Assembly: GCF_002208115.1 (NCBI RefSeq)
Contig: NZ_CP020946.1
Coordinates: 1,054,001-1,118,000 of the forward strand
From: Bdellovibrio bacteriovorus
Lineage (GTDB): Bacteria; Bdellovibrionota; Bdellovibrionia; Bdellovibrionales; Bdellovibrionaceae
Length of the DNA stretch: 64,000 nucleotides
Direction: 5' to 3'
Position numbers and translations under genes: made by a program. Positions 41,744 through 50,939 of the stretch are shown piece by piece (position 1 is the first letter of the stretch; every line of letters starts with the position of its first letter). Under the pieces are notes generated by a model. That model saw only the letters and a program-made list of their open reading frames with translations. It searched no databases and was not told the DNA's origin.

Positions 41744-42642
41744 TGGCGGCAATTCAGTGTAAGGCAGAAATTCCCAAAGTCGAGGGACTGAAAGACAACG
41801 AGCTCACCGTAGGGCGCGAGTTTCTTTTGGTGTGTGACGGGGACTTCCCGCGCGATCTTCAGCAGGAAAAACTTCATTTTGTTCTGAAGCCGGAACAAAA
41901 ATACCAGATTAAACTTCTGGGTTTTGAGTTCCGTTCTCCGACGGTGGCGGATATCAAGGCCACGGCTTACACGGCCGGCAACATTCCGTTTGAAAACCTG
42001 CAACTAAGTGACGGCGTGCAGACTCTGGATCTGGGGCCGATACAATACGCGGTGACCTCGGTGCTGCCGCCGCCTCCGCAAAATCCGGGCGAACAGCCCG
42101 TGAAACAAGAACCTTACGGTCCGATCGGGCCTGCCAGCATTGGGGTGCCGATGCTTTATTGGGGAATTTTAGCGGCATTCCTGGGTGTGATTGCTTTGAT
42201 TGCCATCACCAAGATTTATCGCGTGATTCAAAGACGCAACATGCTGGAACGCCTGCGCGAACATGACTCGGCCTTAACACCGCTGTCTGAATTCCATCAA
42301 AACTATCGCCGCCTTCAGCGCACCAATCCGGTTTTCTTTGGCAAAGACGCCAAAAAAGAAGAAATCGATCAGGTGCTGGTTGAAACGAACAAGATGTTTA
42401 AGCTCTTCCTGACCCGCCAGTTCCGTGTGCCGGCTTTGGAGTGGAGTGAGCGTCTGGTGATCAAGGATATCAAGAAATACCATCGCAACGTCTATGTGGA
42501 AACGGGCGAAGGCCTGCTGAAGCTGTTCCATGAATACCAGCACGCATTTGCCGATCAGAAGAACCTTTCCAGCAGCGACGTTTTGAATTTGGCCACCCAC
42601 TGCCGCACTCTGGTAGAGAAAATGGAAAGGGTGTCCTCATGA
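41743..42642 (+). CDS. Single-pass membrane protein of the Bat operon
   Basis: 299 residues. N-terminal region (1-130) is a beta-rich periplasmic-type domain with a proline-rich linker (VLPPPPQNPGEQPVKQ), a membrane helix at about 140-160 (MLYWGILAAFLGVIALIAI), and a helical cytoplasmic domain (170-299). No signal peptide is obvious. The placement between DUF58 and batA matches proteins of the DUF4381-like type in such clusters, but I do not call a family. Overlaps by one base at its start and by four (ATGA) at its end. Confidence 0.8.
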   Translation: MAAIQCKAEIPKVEGLKDNELTVGREFLLVCDGDFPRDLQQEKLHFVLKPEQKYQIKLLGFEFRSPTVADIKATAYTAGNIPFENLQLSDGVQTLDLGPIQYAVTSVLPPPPQNPGEQPVKQEPYGPIGPASIGVPMLYWGILAAFLGVIALIAITKIYRVIQRRNMLERLREHDSALTPLSEFHQNYRRLQRTNPVFFGKDAKKEEIDQVLVETNKMFKLFLTRQFRVPALEWSERLVIKDIKKYHRNVYVETGEGLLKLFHEYQHAFADQKNLSSSDVLNLATHCRTLVEKMERVSS

Positions 42643-43649
42643 CGTATCATTCATTGTGGGCCCTGTGGTTCCTGTTGCCGCTGGTTTTGATTCTGATCTG
42701 GAACTTCTGGAAAAGAAAAAAGAAGACGCCGACGTTGCAGTTTGGTTCGGTTGAACTGTTAAAGTCTGTGACGCCGACCGTGCGCACGCGTTTGATGCAC
42801 CTGCCGGTGATCTTAAAATCCCTGGCGCTGGTGTTTGCGATTGTCGCTTTGGCGCGCCCGCAGGAAATGAACACCAAGATCCGCAAGAACGTGGAAGGGA
42901 TCGACATCGTCATCTGTCTGGACGTGTCTGACTCGATGCTGATTGAAGACATGAAACCTTTAAACCGTCTGGAAGCCGCGAAAGAAACCATCGCGAAATT
43001 CATCAGCGCGCGGACCTCAGATCGTATCGGTCTGGTGGTCTTTGCCGGTGAATCCTTCACCATGGTTCCACCAACGCTGGATTATCAGATGATCTTGCAG
43101 CGAGTGAATGAAATCTCCAGTGCGTCGAGTGCAAAAATCAAGGACGGGACCGCCTTGGGTGTGGCCATGGCCAATGCCGCAGGCCGCTTGAAAGATTCCC
43201 AAGCCCGCAGCCGTGTCATGATCTTTATGACGGACGGGGAGAACAACTCCGGCACCATTGATCCTGAAACGGGTCTTGAAATCGCCAAGGGTTACGGCAT
43301 CAAGGTTTATTCCATCGGTATTGGTAAAGACGGTCCGACACGCATCCCGGTTTATTCCCGCGACATCTTCGGCCAGAGGGTAAAAACCTATCAGCCATTT
43401 GAAAGCACCGTGAACGAGGATCTTTTGGGTCGTATGGCTTCCGACACCGGTGGTAAATACTATCGCGCGACCAATGAAGGCGCCTTGCAACGGGTCTTTA
43501 ATGACATCGACACCTTGGAAAAAACCAAGATCGATGTGAACAAGTTCACCAACTACACTGAAAAATTCCCGCCCTTCCTGATTTGGGCTTTGGTTCTTTA
43601 TTTGGCCGGACTGCTTTTGGGCCGTTCCTGGTTAAGGAGGGTGCCATAA
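42639..43649 (+). CDS. batA: BatA-like VWA membrane protein
   Basis: 336 residues. Membrane helices at about 7-23 and 57-72, a VWA domain with complete MIDAS (CLDVSDSM, Asp95, Ser97, Ser99) and a C-terminal helix (about 308-328). This is the BatA/BatB plan: two N-terminal and one C-terminal anchors around a periplasmic VWA domain. Bat proteins were named for aerotolerance in Bacteroides; their molecular job is unclear. Starts with ATGA overlap and ends TAATG, so it is tightly coupled to its neighbours. Confidence 0.92.
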   Translation: MTYHSLWALWFLLPLVLILIWNFWKRKKKTPTLQFGSVELLKSVTPTVRTRLMHLPVILKSLALVFAIVALARPQEMNTKIRKNVEGIDIVICLDVSDSMLIEDMKPLNRLEAAKETIAKFISARTSDRIGLVVFAGESFTMVPPTLDYQMILQRVNEISSASSAKIKDGTALGVAMANAAGRLKDSQARSRVMIFMTDGENNSGTIDPETGLEIAKGYGIKVYSIGIGKDGPTRIPVYSRDIFGQRVKTYQPFESTVNEDLLGRMASDTGGKYYRATNEGALQRVFNDIDTLEKTKIDVNKFTNYTEKFPPFLIWALVLYLAGLLLGRSWLRRVP

Positions 43650-44713
43650 TGTTCCGCTTTGAAAATCTGGCAGCATTTAATTATTTGTGGCTGATTCCGG
43701 TGATTATCATCGTGGGCTTTATCTTTGATCGCATGTCGAGAAAAAAGATGGAAGCCGCCATCGGTTCAAGATTGTATCCGTTCCTTTCAAGTTCCGTATC
43801 GCGCAAGAAGCGTTCAATCAAAACCACTTTGCAGGTTTTGGCCGTGCTGTGTTTTGTACTGGCTTTGGCACGCCCACAAATGGGTGAATCCCAACAGGAA
43901 GTCAAAAGTGAAGGGGTTGAGATCATCTTCGCTGTCGACGTTTCTGAAAGTATGATGGCCGAAGACGTGAAACCTTCGCGCTTGGCACAAGCCAAAGCCG
44001 AACTGAGCCGTCTGGTGGATCTGATGCCGGGAAATAAAGTGGGCATCGTGGCCTTTGCCGGATCGGCGGCGTTGTTGTCGCCCCTGACAAATGATCCGGG
44101 TGCGATCAAAATGTATCTGGAATCCCTGGAGCCAAGCTCTGTGTCCTCGCAAGGAACAAACTTCACGGAAGCTTTGAAGATCTCCAAAGACGCCTTCGAG
44201 CGCGGTGGGGTTTCCACCGATGAAACCGTGAAAGTCACGCGCGTGATCCTGTTTGCCTCCGACGGGGAAGATCACGAGCAGGGCGCCTTGGATGAAGCCA
44301 AAAAAATGGCCGGTGAAGGTGTCAGAATCTTCTCGCTGGCTTACGGCACGGAAAAAGGCGGGGCGATTCCGGTTCGTGATGGTATGGGCTTCTTAAAAGG
44401 TTATAAAAAAGACCGTCAAGGTCAGACCATCCTGACGACCGTCAAAGGCGATGCTTTGCGCGCGCTGGCTGAAGCCGGTCAAGGCAGCTTCTATTTCGCC
44501 ACTTTTGGGGGCGAACAGACCAAGCTGCTGGTGGAAGATATCAGCAAACTTGAAAAAGCCCAGTTTGACACGACTATGGCCACCCAGTACGAAGAACGCT
44601 TCCAGACAGTTCTGATGTTGGGAATTATCATCGCGCTTTTAGAACTGTTCCTGGGTGAACGCAGAAACTCTTTCCTGTTCTGGAAAGGCCGCTACGAGGT
44701 GCCTCCCGCATGA
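43649..44713 (+). CDS. batB: BatB-like VWA membrane protein
   Basis: 354 residues from ATG at 43649 (GGAGGGTGCCATA upstream; the stop of batA overlaps). Same design as batA with MIDAS in FAVDVSESM (Asp97, Ser99, Ser101). Hydrophobic segments at about 10-25, 60-75 and near the C-terminus (LMLGIIIALLELFLG). With batA it probably forms a membrane complex. Ends 4 bp inside the batC start (ATGA). Confidence 0.92.
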   Translation: MFRFENLAAFNYLWLIPVIIIVGFIFDRMSRKKMEAAIGSRLYPFLSSSVSRKKRSIKTTLQVLAVLCFVLALARPQMGESQQEVKSEGVEIIFAVDVSESMMAEDVKPSRLAQAKAELSRLVDLMPGNKVGIVAFAGSAALLSPLTNDPGAIKMYLESLEPSSVSSQGTNFTEALKISKDAFERGGVSTDETVKVTRVILFASDGEDHEQGALDEAKKMAGEGVRIFSLAYGTEKGGAIPVRDGMGFLKGYKKDRQGQTILTTVKGDALRALAEAGQGSFYFATFGGEQTKLLVEDISKLEKAQFDTTMATQYEERFQTVLMLGIIIALLELFLGERRNSFLFWKGRYEVPPA

Positions 44714-45564
44714 AGCGCTTGGCCTGTGGTTTTTACTCGAAGCTTCGGACAGTCCTCGCTCGTGATGGGCAGGGGGTAGATATGGCATTTAGTGGCTCGC
44801 TGTGGAACTTGCTTCAAGCAAAAACCACAGGCCAAGCTTTGTGTGTTGTGTTGCTTTCGCAATTGCTAGTTAGTTGTGGACCTGGAAGACCTCACTTGAA
44901 GACCCTTGAACTGAATCGTGAGGGGAATAAAGCTCTGACGGGGCAGAAGTATCCGGGGGCGATGGAGAAGTATCTTGAGGCTCTTCGCTATGATCCGTTT
45001 GTGGGGCAGCTTCATTTGAATTTGGGTTTGAGCTTTGAAGGTCTGCAGCAGGCGGAAAAAGCGCTGCAGTCTTATCGTGAGGCCGAGAAGCTGGCCTTGG
45101 CCGACAAGAATTTTGAGCTGGTGTTTATGGCGCGCTTTAATCAGGCGCAGCTTTTAGGCAAGGCCAAGCAGGTGGACGAGGCTTTGGCGGTTTATCAAAA
45201 GGCGCTGGAGATCATTCCGTCTTCCAAGGAAGTGAAAACCAACATCGAGCTTTTGACCCAACAACAGCAGGGTCAGGGTGGCGGTGAGGGCAAGCAAGAT
45301 CAGCCGCAAAATGGTGACAAGAATCAACAGCAGCAAAATCAGGATGGAAAAGATCCTAAAGAAGGCGACAAGGATCAGGAACAAAAAGAGGGGAAAACCC
45401 CTCAGCAGTCCCAAAAGTACAAGCCTCGCCCGTTTAACGGGAAAGAGCTGACTGAAGGGGACGTGAAAAAGATCCTGGGCGAATTGAAACAGCAGGAAGA
45501 AAAAATCCGTGCTGAATACAATCGCAAAGATGTGAAGGAGCAGCCTCGTGACAAAGACTGGTAA
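44710..45564 (+). CDS. batC: BatC-like TPR lipoprotein
   Basis: 284 residues from ATG 44710. The lipobox SQLLVSC lies unusually late (about residue 56); an internal ATG at 44782 with GGGGGTAGAT upstream gives a shorter leader of 32 residues, which is more like a normal lipoprotein. TPR units follow (GAMEKYLEALRYDPFVGQLH and AEKALQSYREAEKLALADKN), then a Gln/Asn/Lys-rich low-complexity region (190-240) and a helical end. An 18-bp inverted repeat (44717-44734 and 44820-44837) sits in the first codons. BatC and BatD overlap. Confidence 0.85.
   Translation: MKRLACGFYSKLRTVLARDGQGVDMAFSGSLWNLLQAKTTGQALCVVLLSQLLVSCGPGRPHLKTLELNREGNKALTGQKYPGAMEKYLEALRYDPFVGQLHLNLGLSFEGLQQAEKALQSYREAEKLALADKNFELVFMARFNQAQLLGKAKQVDEALAVYQKALEIIPSSKEVKTNIELLTQQQQGQGGGEGKQDQPQNGDKNQQQQNQDGKDPKEGDKDQEQKEGKTPQQSQKYKPRPFNGKELTEGDVKKILGELKQQEEKIRAEYNRKDVKEQPRDKDW
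44717..44837. repeat. 18-bp perfect inverted repeat in the batC start
   Basis: Arms 44717-44734 and 44820-44837 are exact reverse complements (GCTTGGCCTGTGGTTTTT) and continue for nine more bases with two mismatches. The 85-bp between them holds the better SD and internal ATG of batC. The reading frame would stay open if the segment were inverted. Confidence 0.7.
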
Positions 45565-47533
45565 TTTCCTGTTCTTTCTAAGTTTTATTTTCTTCGGGCT
45601 TTTTGCCCAAGCCGCGGGCACCACCGTGCAGTCCACTGTGGATCGCAACGAAATGGGCCTGGGTGATACATTCACTTTGACCGTAGCCGTGACGTCCAGT
45701 GAAGACGTTGACATCCAGGACCCGCGTTTGCCGGATCTGGATGGTTTTGATCTTTTGAACAACTGGCAAAGCAATGCCGTGGCCCAGAAGCTGGTGAACA
45801 CGCCCTCCGGGATGCAGTTTCAGACCCAGCGTCGCAAAGAATTCCATTATCAGATGAGCCCCAAGAAAACGGGGACCCTCAGTGTGGGTTCTTTTGAAGT
45901 GGTGATCGGTGGCAAAGTTCACCGCACCCAACCTATCGTGATCAAAGTCGGTCAGGAAAGCATGGGGGGCGGAAAACCTCCTAAGCGTCCGTCCATGGCG
46001 CCTCCGGGGTTTGATGATCCGTTTGAATCCATGGATCAGGCCGAACAAGAGATCTTTGATCAGTTGTTGCGTCAGCGGCAAAGACTTTTGCAGCAGCAAA
46101 TGCAAGGGCAGCAACAGCAGGAGGACTTTGGTGGCTATCCGAATTCCACAGGTCTGCCAGAGGCTGCTTTCCGCAGTCTGCCGACAAATCCGAACGAGGC
46201 TTTTTTCATCTCTGTTGAAGTCGACAAAACAGAAGTCTTTGAAGGCGAGCAGGTCACAGTCAACTGGTACATCTACACCCGTGGTCAGATGGAAACCCTG
46301 GATCGTCTGAAATTCCCAAGTCTGAAAGGCTTCTGGAAAGAAATCATCGAAGAGGTTCCGTCCATCCAGTTCACCGAAGAAATCGTCAACGGCACGCCAT
46401 GGAAAAAGGCCCTGCTGGCGTCCCACGCCCTGTTCCCGATCAAGCCGGGAACAGCGACGATTGATGAATACAAGATCAAGTCCCGCGTGCGCCTGCCGAC
46501 CCAAGGGTTCGGATTCTATGGCAAGCCGTATGAATACACGAAAAGCTCGGCCGCTGTTCCAATCAAAGTGAAACCTTTGCCAGTGGAAGGGCGTCCTTCC
46601 GACTTTACCGGGGCAGTGGGGCAGTTTGAACTGCATGCGTCTGTCGAAAATCCGCAAGTTTTGGTGAATCAGCCGTTCAGTCTGAAAGTGCGCTTTGAAG
46701 GGGCCGGCAATGCGAAGATGATTGATCTTCCGGCCTTGAATCTGCCCACGGGCCTTGAACAGTACGACAGCAAGTCGGAATCCAAGTTCTTTAAAAACGG
46801 GCGCAGCTACAAGGAATTTGAAGTGCTGGTGATCCCTCGTCAGGAAGGCCAGATGGTTCTGCCGGGCTTGAGTGTCAGTATGTTTGATCCTCAGACCAAG
46901 AAGTACTACACCCGCACGACTCAACCGATCAATTTGACGGTTTCGAATAATCCAAATGCACCCGTGGGGTCTTCTTCGCGCATGGCCGATGCGGGGAAAA
47001 AAGCAGAGGCTCCGAAAGTGGTTGAAAACCGTTTGCCGGATCCTTTGATGCAGTGGCAGCCAGCGGCTGAAGCCAGCGTCCTTTATCGCCCGTGGTTGTG
47101 GGCGGTGCTTTATTCCGTGGCATCATTGTTGTTGCTGGTAAAAGCACAGCGTGAATTCGGCTGGGGCCGCCGTCGCCGTACTTTGAAAGAGCTTGTGCAA
47201 AAACGCTTTAAGGTTGTCGACACGGCTTTGGGTAAAAATGATTACCGCAAAGTGGGTGTTGAAATGACCAACACGTTCTACACCGTTCTGGGGGAAGTGT
47301 CGGGCACAGGTGGGGCGGCGATGGAAATTGAACGTTTGTTGGAAGTCATTCCACCAAGCATTCGTCGTGACCATGGTGATGACATCGCAAAAAGTTTTGA
47401 GTTCTTCCAGACCTTGAGTTTTGCACCGGAAGAGATGCTGGGCAAAATGAAAGAAAAAGAAACCATGAAATCCCAGGTGGATCATGCTAAGAAAGTTCTG
47501 ACCGCGGTGGTATCCGCGGTCGAGGAGAAATAA
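45548..47533 (+). CDS. batD: BatD-like protein
   Basis: 661 residues from GTG 45548, overlapping batC by 17 bp. A signal peptide (about 1-24), then BatD-type beta-sandwich repeats: TTVQSTVDRNEMGLGDTFTL and EVDKTEVFEGEQVTVNWYIY, and a Gln-rich loop (about 175-190). A membrane helix near 516-535 is followed by a helical cytoplasmic end. BatD proteins belong to the aerotolerance operon and are thought to bind the VWA proteins. Follows the MoxR plan. Confidence 0.9.
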   Translation: MTKTGNFLFFLSFIFFGLFAQAAGTTVQSTVDRNEMGLGDTFTLTVAVTSSEDVDIQDPRLPDLDGFDLLNNWQSNAVAQKLVNTPSGMQFQTQRRKEFHYQMSPKKTGTLSVGSFEVVIGGKVHRTQPIVIKVGQESMGGGKPPKRPSMAPPGFDDPFESMDQAEQEIFDQLLRQRQRLLQQQMQGQQQQEDFGGYPNSTGLPEAAFRSLPTNPNEAFFISVEVDKTEVFEGEQVTVNWYIYTRGQMETLDRLKFPSLKGFWKEIIEEVPSIQFTEEIVNGTPWKKALLASHALFPIKPGTATIDEYKIKSRVRLPTQGFGFYGKPYEYTKSSAAVPIKVKPLPVEGRPSDFTGAVGQFELHASVENPQVLVNQPFSLKVRFEGAGNAKMIDLPALNLPTGLEQYDSKSESKFFKNGRSYKEFEVLVIPRQEGQMVLPGLSVSMFDPQTKKYYTRTTQPINLTVSNNPNAPVGSSSRMADAGKKAEAPKVVENRLPDPLMQWQPAAEASVLYRPWLWAVLYSVASLLLLVKAQREFGWGRRRRTLKELVQKRFKVVDTALGKNDYRKVGVEMTNTFYTVLGEVSGTGGAAMEIERLLEVIPPSIRRDHGDDIAKSFEFFQTLSFAPEEMLGKMKEKETMKSQVDHAKKVLTAVVSAVEEK

Positions 47534-47535
47534 AA

Positions 47536-48021
47536 ATGAAATCTTTGATTGTTACTTCATTGACCCTGATGGCTTTGCAAGCAGGGGCGCAGACGCCTCC
47601 GGTAGAGCCGGTGCCTGGCTCTGAAACTCCAGAGCAGATGCCCTCAGAAAACATCACTTTGACGGCCCCTCAGGGCGAAGCCAAAGTCGATCTGAAGTCC
47701 GCGCACCACACCAACAAAGATGTTGTGATTGCCGAGCTAAAAAAATGTCATGACCAGACCGTGGCAGAAGCCAAGGCGGCCAATCAGCCGATTCCGGTGG
47801 GTAAAGTGGTTGTGGATTTCAGCTTTGATTCTGAAGGCTCTGTGACTATGTTCCAATTCAAGGAAAACCGTGTTCGTCCGGCGTCACCGGCTTTGAATTC
47901 CTGTATTGAAACATCCATTCGTCAGGCGAAGTTTGAAAAGCTTCAGAACCAAAGAACGGGGAAAATCGTCAGCGTTTTCTATCCGTACATCTTTGAAGTT
48001 CAGAAAACCAAAAAGAAATAG
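47536..48021 (+). CDS. AgmX/PglI C-terminal-type periplasmic protein
   Basis: 161 residues beginning MKSLIVTSLTLMALQAGAQTP, a signal peptide. The domain GKVVVDFSFDSEGSVTMFQF with ALNSCIETSIRQAKFEK and a last beta strand fits the AgmX/PglI C-terminal domain known from gliding and TonB-like proteins of myxobacteria-like genomes. It follows batD by 2 bp, so it belongs to the operon. A role as periplasmic linker for the Bat complex is an inference. Two cysteines (KKCHDQ, NSCIE) may form a disulfide. Confidence 0.8.
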   Translation: MKSLIVTSLTLMALQAGAQTPPVEPVPGSETPEQMPSENITLTAPQGEAKVDLKSAHHTNKDVVIAELKKCHDQTVAEAKAANQPIPVGKVVVDFSFDSEGSVTMFQFKENRVRPASPALNSCIETSIRQAKFEKLQNQRTGKIVSVFYPYIFEVQKTKKK

Positions 48022-48190
48022 TCCGTGACGAATCCTCAGCAGTTGCCGGGTCCCCGGCAGACTGCCTTGCCGAGATTCCGGCAGCCTTCCTCTCAGATCA
48101 AAATAAAGCCATTTTCAAGGGTGTAAAGCTTTGGCACCGCCGTTGCTTTATAGGTTTGTATCTAAAACAAATCACCTGAAAGAGGTTGTT

Positions 48191-48922
48191 ATGAAAAAGT
48201 TCATCCTGATTGCGCAAATTCTGTTGGCTCTGTCCCTGACTGCTACGGCTCATGCCGGTGAATATGATTGCGGACTTTCTGAAGTGCGTGCTTTTAACGC
48301 TGCTACTGTTCCCGATGAAAATGTCTGGATGAAAGCTGACGGGCGTCTTATTGATATCAATCAAAATATGGCTTTGTTTTCTTTGCTGGGTAATAAATAT
48401 GGCGGGGACTATCGTATGAATTTTGCTCTGCCTAAAGTTGCAGACCTGAATCTGAACGGGACAAAATTCGTTCACTATGTCTGTGTCTATGGAATTTATC
48501 CCACGGGAGGAACAGACAATGGCAACACCGGATTCCTTCGCCAGTACGCAGGCCGGTTCAATCTGGATTCTTACAGTGAGATGATAGTTGAAAACGAACT
48601 TGAACTTCCAATTCAGCGCTACCAAGCCCTGGCAAGTGTAATGAATAAGGATCTGGTCACTTACTATAGCCTTCAAATTCCGACGGTGAATATGCCGGCC
48701 GTCGTCCTGAATGGTGAAAAAGACAATAAAATGAGCACTGTGCTTGAGCTGAATGGTTTCTATCCGATGTACAATATTCTCTGTGAAAAAGGCGGCTTGT
48801 ATATTTCTCTGGGTAAAATGCGCGAACCAGAGAACGTGAAAGAGATCGTCGTCGACGGCATGGCGGGCATCTCCTTCCGTGGTAATGTCAAGGAGTCCGC
48901 TCATCTGTATGAGTGCTTGTAA
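48191..48922 (+). CDS. Secreted protein of unknown function
   Basis: 243 residues from ATG 48191, after AAAGAGGTTGTT. Signal peptide about 1-22 (ATAHAGE). The mature protein has cysteines at EYDCGL, HYVCVYG, NILCEKG and the end YECL, and a beta-rich pattern. No family is recognised. It stands after the Bat operon with a 170-bp gap, on the same strand, and ends at a good terminator. Confidence 0.75.
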   Translation: MKKFILIAQILLALSLTATAHAGEYDCGLSEVRAFNAATVPDENVWMKADGRLIDINQNMALFSLLGNKYGGDYRMNFALPKVADLNLNGTKFVHYVCVYGIYPTGGTDNGNTGFLRQYAGRFNLDSYSEMIVENELELPIQRYQALASVMNKDLVTYYSLQIPTVNMPAVVLNGEKDNKMSTVLELNGFYPMYNILCEKGGLYISLGKMREPENVKEIVVDGMAGISFRGNVKESAHLYECL

Positions 48923-48931
48923 GGGGGCAAT

Positions 48932-48962
48932 AAAAAAGCCGGATTTTCATCCGGCTTTTTTT
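48932..48962. terminator. Two-way terminator
   Basis: GCCGGAT/ATCCGGC with a TTTC loop, T-runs on both strands, between the convergent genes ending at 48922 and 48961. Confidence 0.9.
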
Positions 48963-49491
48963 ATTGTTTGAAGAACGGCAGCGGTTCGTATTTTTTATGG
49001 CGCTGGGAAGGGGACTTGCCGCTTCCTTGCGCTGAAGCTGCACCGATGTACAAAAGCTCAGCGCCGTCTTTTTGTTCGGTTTTGAAGATCGAATAGGTTT
49101 TGTCGCCCACATTCGGAGCTTTGTATTCGTCACACAAATATCCCGAGACGACTTTTTTCTCGCCCCGTTTCCAGTCGGTGTAGTCGCAGTATTTCACCAT
49201 ATTCAAAGCCTCCGCCACTTCTTCAGTCAATGGAGTGTACGAGGACTCAGACACAGTCAAATCAACATCGGTCCCGGCCGTGGCGGTGGTGTACTGGATT
49301 TCAAAAGCCAGATAGGCCTGCTTGCATGCATCTTCTTCATAAGCCAGATGGGTCAAAATCCACTGGTCTTCAGAAACCTGCAGGTGCGTGGTCAGCGCAT
49401 CGCCCTCGTCCATGTAACAAGGTCGTTCATAAAGAGCCGCCTGCGGAGCCGCCCATACCAATTGTGTCAGCAGTAAAAATAGATGCATCAT
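48961..49491 (-). CDS. Secreted protein of unknown function
   Basis: 176 residues with a short signal peptide (MMHLFLLLTQLVWA). The mature part is acidic, has four cysteines (ERPCYM, EDACKQ, KYCDY, YLCDEY) and several tyrosine-rich strands, and ends in a basic, Ser-rich tail (GKSPSQRHKKYEPLPFFKQ). No family is recognised. Convergent with the 48191 gene through a shared terminator. SD: AGGGGTATG is weak. Confidence 0.7.
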   Translation of the reverse strand: MMHLFLLLTQLVWAAPQAALYERPCYMDEGDALTTHLQVSEDQWILTHLAYEEDACKQAYLAFEIQYTTATAGTDVDLTVSESSYTPLTEEVAEALNMVKYCDYTDWKRGEKKVVSGYLCDEYKAPNVGDKTYSIFKTEQKDGAELLYIGAASAQGSGKSPSQRHKKYEPLPFFKQ

Positions 49492-49620
49492 ACCCCTAGA
49501 CTATCGAACAGAGCTTCGTTGCCAACAGAAATCAGAGCGGCTGGTGCAGAATGGCAGAGCAAAAGACCTTGGGCTCCCTTGCGCTAGGGGGGATAATCAG
49601 AGGCAAAGAAGGAGGTGGTT

Positions 49621-49893
49621 ATGACTACTCCCGATTTCTCTCCGTTTCGCCATATGAATGATATTGAGGGCCTTGAACCTGAAGGCATCTTTGTCGACGC
49701 CAAAACCGGAGAGCCGATCCTGCTTCGGGCGGACAACGATTATTGGGTGAATCCTTTTGCCTTAAAATTCATTCCGGTCCGCGACCTTTCCCAAAATGGT
49801 TATCAGGATTACGTCGAGCTTTTTGAAACCGACGAAGAAGAAGCCGAACGGGAAGCTGGCGGCGCCAAAGAAGCCGGGGCTCCGGGCTATTAA
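49621..49893 (+). CDS. Small acidic protein of unknown function
   Basis: 90 residues from ATG 49621, with GGAGGTGGTT directly upstream. The N-terminal half (FVDAKTGEPILLRADNDYWV) looks like a small beta domain. The C-terminus is strongly acidic, ending in Glu/Ala/Gly repeats (EEAEREAGGAKEAGAPGY), and is likely disordered. No signal peptide. Stop codon overlaps the convergent membrane-protein gene by 4 bp. No family is recognised. Confidence 0.7.
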   Translation: MTTPDFSPFRHMNDIEGLEPEGIFVDAKTGEPILLRADNDYWVNPFALKFIPVRDLSQNGYQDYVELFETDEEEAEREAGGAKEAGAPGY

Positions 49894-50786
49894 GGCGTCT
49901 TCCTTTTTGGATTTCCTGGGAATTGGCCGGAGGCAACGGTGATACTGGCTTTTTTGCCTTTATATTTTGCCAGGTGGCCTCTTAGCTTGATCTTGTTTTG
50001 GCTATGTTGCTTTGCTCGCGCCACGGTCTGAGTATGGCGAAGTGTCACTGCGCGATTTCGAGCGCTTTCCATGGCTCTTTTTTTCTGGTCTAAGTATGCG
50101 CTAAGCAGATTTTTAACTTCATCATGGCCGATCTTTTTCGATCTCAAATCGACGATGAAGCTGTTCAAAACCCAGTTTTTTTCTTTAACTGACTTTTCGA
50201 GTACGCGTGCAAAAAACTCACTAAATGACTTCTGGTGGTACAGATCCAAATCAAAGAGGTCATACGCGATGAGAGCTTCTAAATACTCCTCTTTTCGGTT
50301 GAAGAAATAAAGCTCCAGTCTGTCAGTTGGAGTGTTGGTAATCCTCATTTTAACGAGCTCATTATAAAGCCCCGCGCAGTAAGTCCATCGTCGACCGAAG
50401 ATAGCATCCAAACTCCAGTAAACTGCAATTGGAGCCATTGTGAGAGTCAGGAATCCTTGAGTTAAGTTTCTAGTGGAACCATTGACAGCGGTAAATGTGT
50501 CCCGGATGAGGCGAGCCGTCGTAGCAAAATCGAATCCTGAAAGAACAAGTGAGCAAAAGAAAATCAGCAGGGATCCCAAAATGAACGTGATCCAAATTGC
50601 CCTGATCAGTTCCTGGCTGCGACGTGAAAAGATTCGACTTACGAAGTTGAAGTCGCAGAAAAGGAACCGGGTGAACGGGTTCTCTTTCTTCAGCAAAATA
50701 AGGTCATCCGAGGTAATGGTGGGCTCTCGATATTGGTCCATAGACCAACGTATCGGATAAACAACAGCCGGATTAACGCCGTTCAT
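49890..50786 (-). CDS. Inner-membrane protein of unknown function
   Basis: 298 residues. Two membrane helices (about 65-85 and 110-130), a long charged cytoplasmic part (150-275), and a basic C-terminus. Two motifs stand out: FFNRKEEYLEALIAYDLFDL and KSFSEFFARVLEKSV. Base composition is more AT-rich than the flanking genes, which may signal recent acquisition. No family is recognised. Start ATG 50786 has no clear SD; ATG 50741 (MDQYRE) is an alternative. Confidence 0.7.
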   Translation of the reverse strand: MNGVNPAVVYPIRWSMDQYREPTITSDDLILLKKENPFTRFLFCDFNFVSRIFSRRSQELIRAIWITFILGSLLIFFCSLVLSGFDFATTARLIRDTFTAVNGSTRNLTQGFLTLTMAPIAVYWSLDAIFGRRWTYCAGLYNELVKMRITNTPTDRLELYFFNRKEEYLEALIAYDLFDLDLYHQKSFSEFFARVLEKSVKEKNWVLNSFIVDLRSKKIGHDEVKNLLSAYLDQKKRAMESARNRAVTLRHTQTVARAKQHSQNKIKLRGHLAKYKGKKASITVASGQFPGNPKRKTP

Positions 50787-50939
50787 AACTTTGTAACCAA
50801 AAAGAAGTTGTCTGTTTTATTTTGATACACCGCGAGGCGGTTTCATTGAGTTTTCATTGAACGGGAAGGCTCGGAGCATTCTTGCTCTTTACGTCTGTGT
50901 CCTTTAAGCATGGGGCCGTTTTCCTAAGGAGGAATCAAA

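Noticed and set aside
45578-46924. 448-residue open frame antisense to batD
   Set aside because: Shadow of a biased coding strand; no start signal and no family features.
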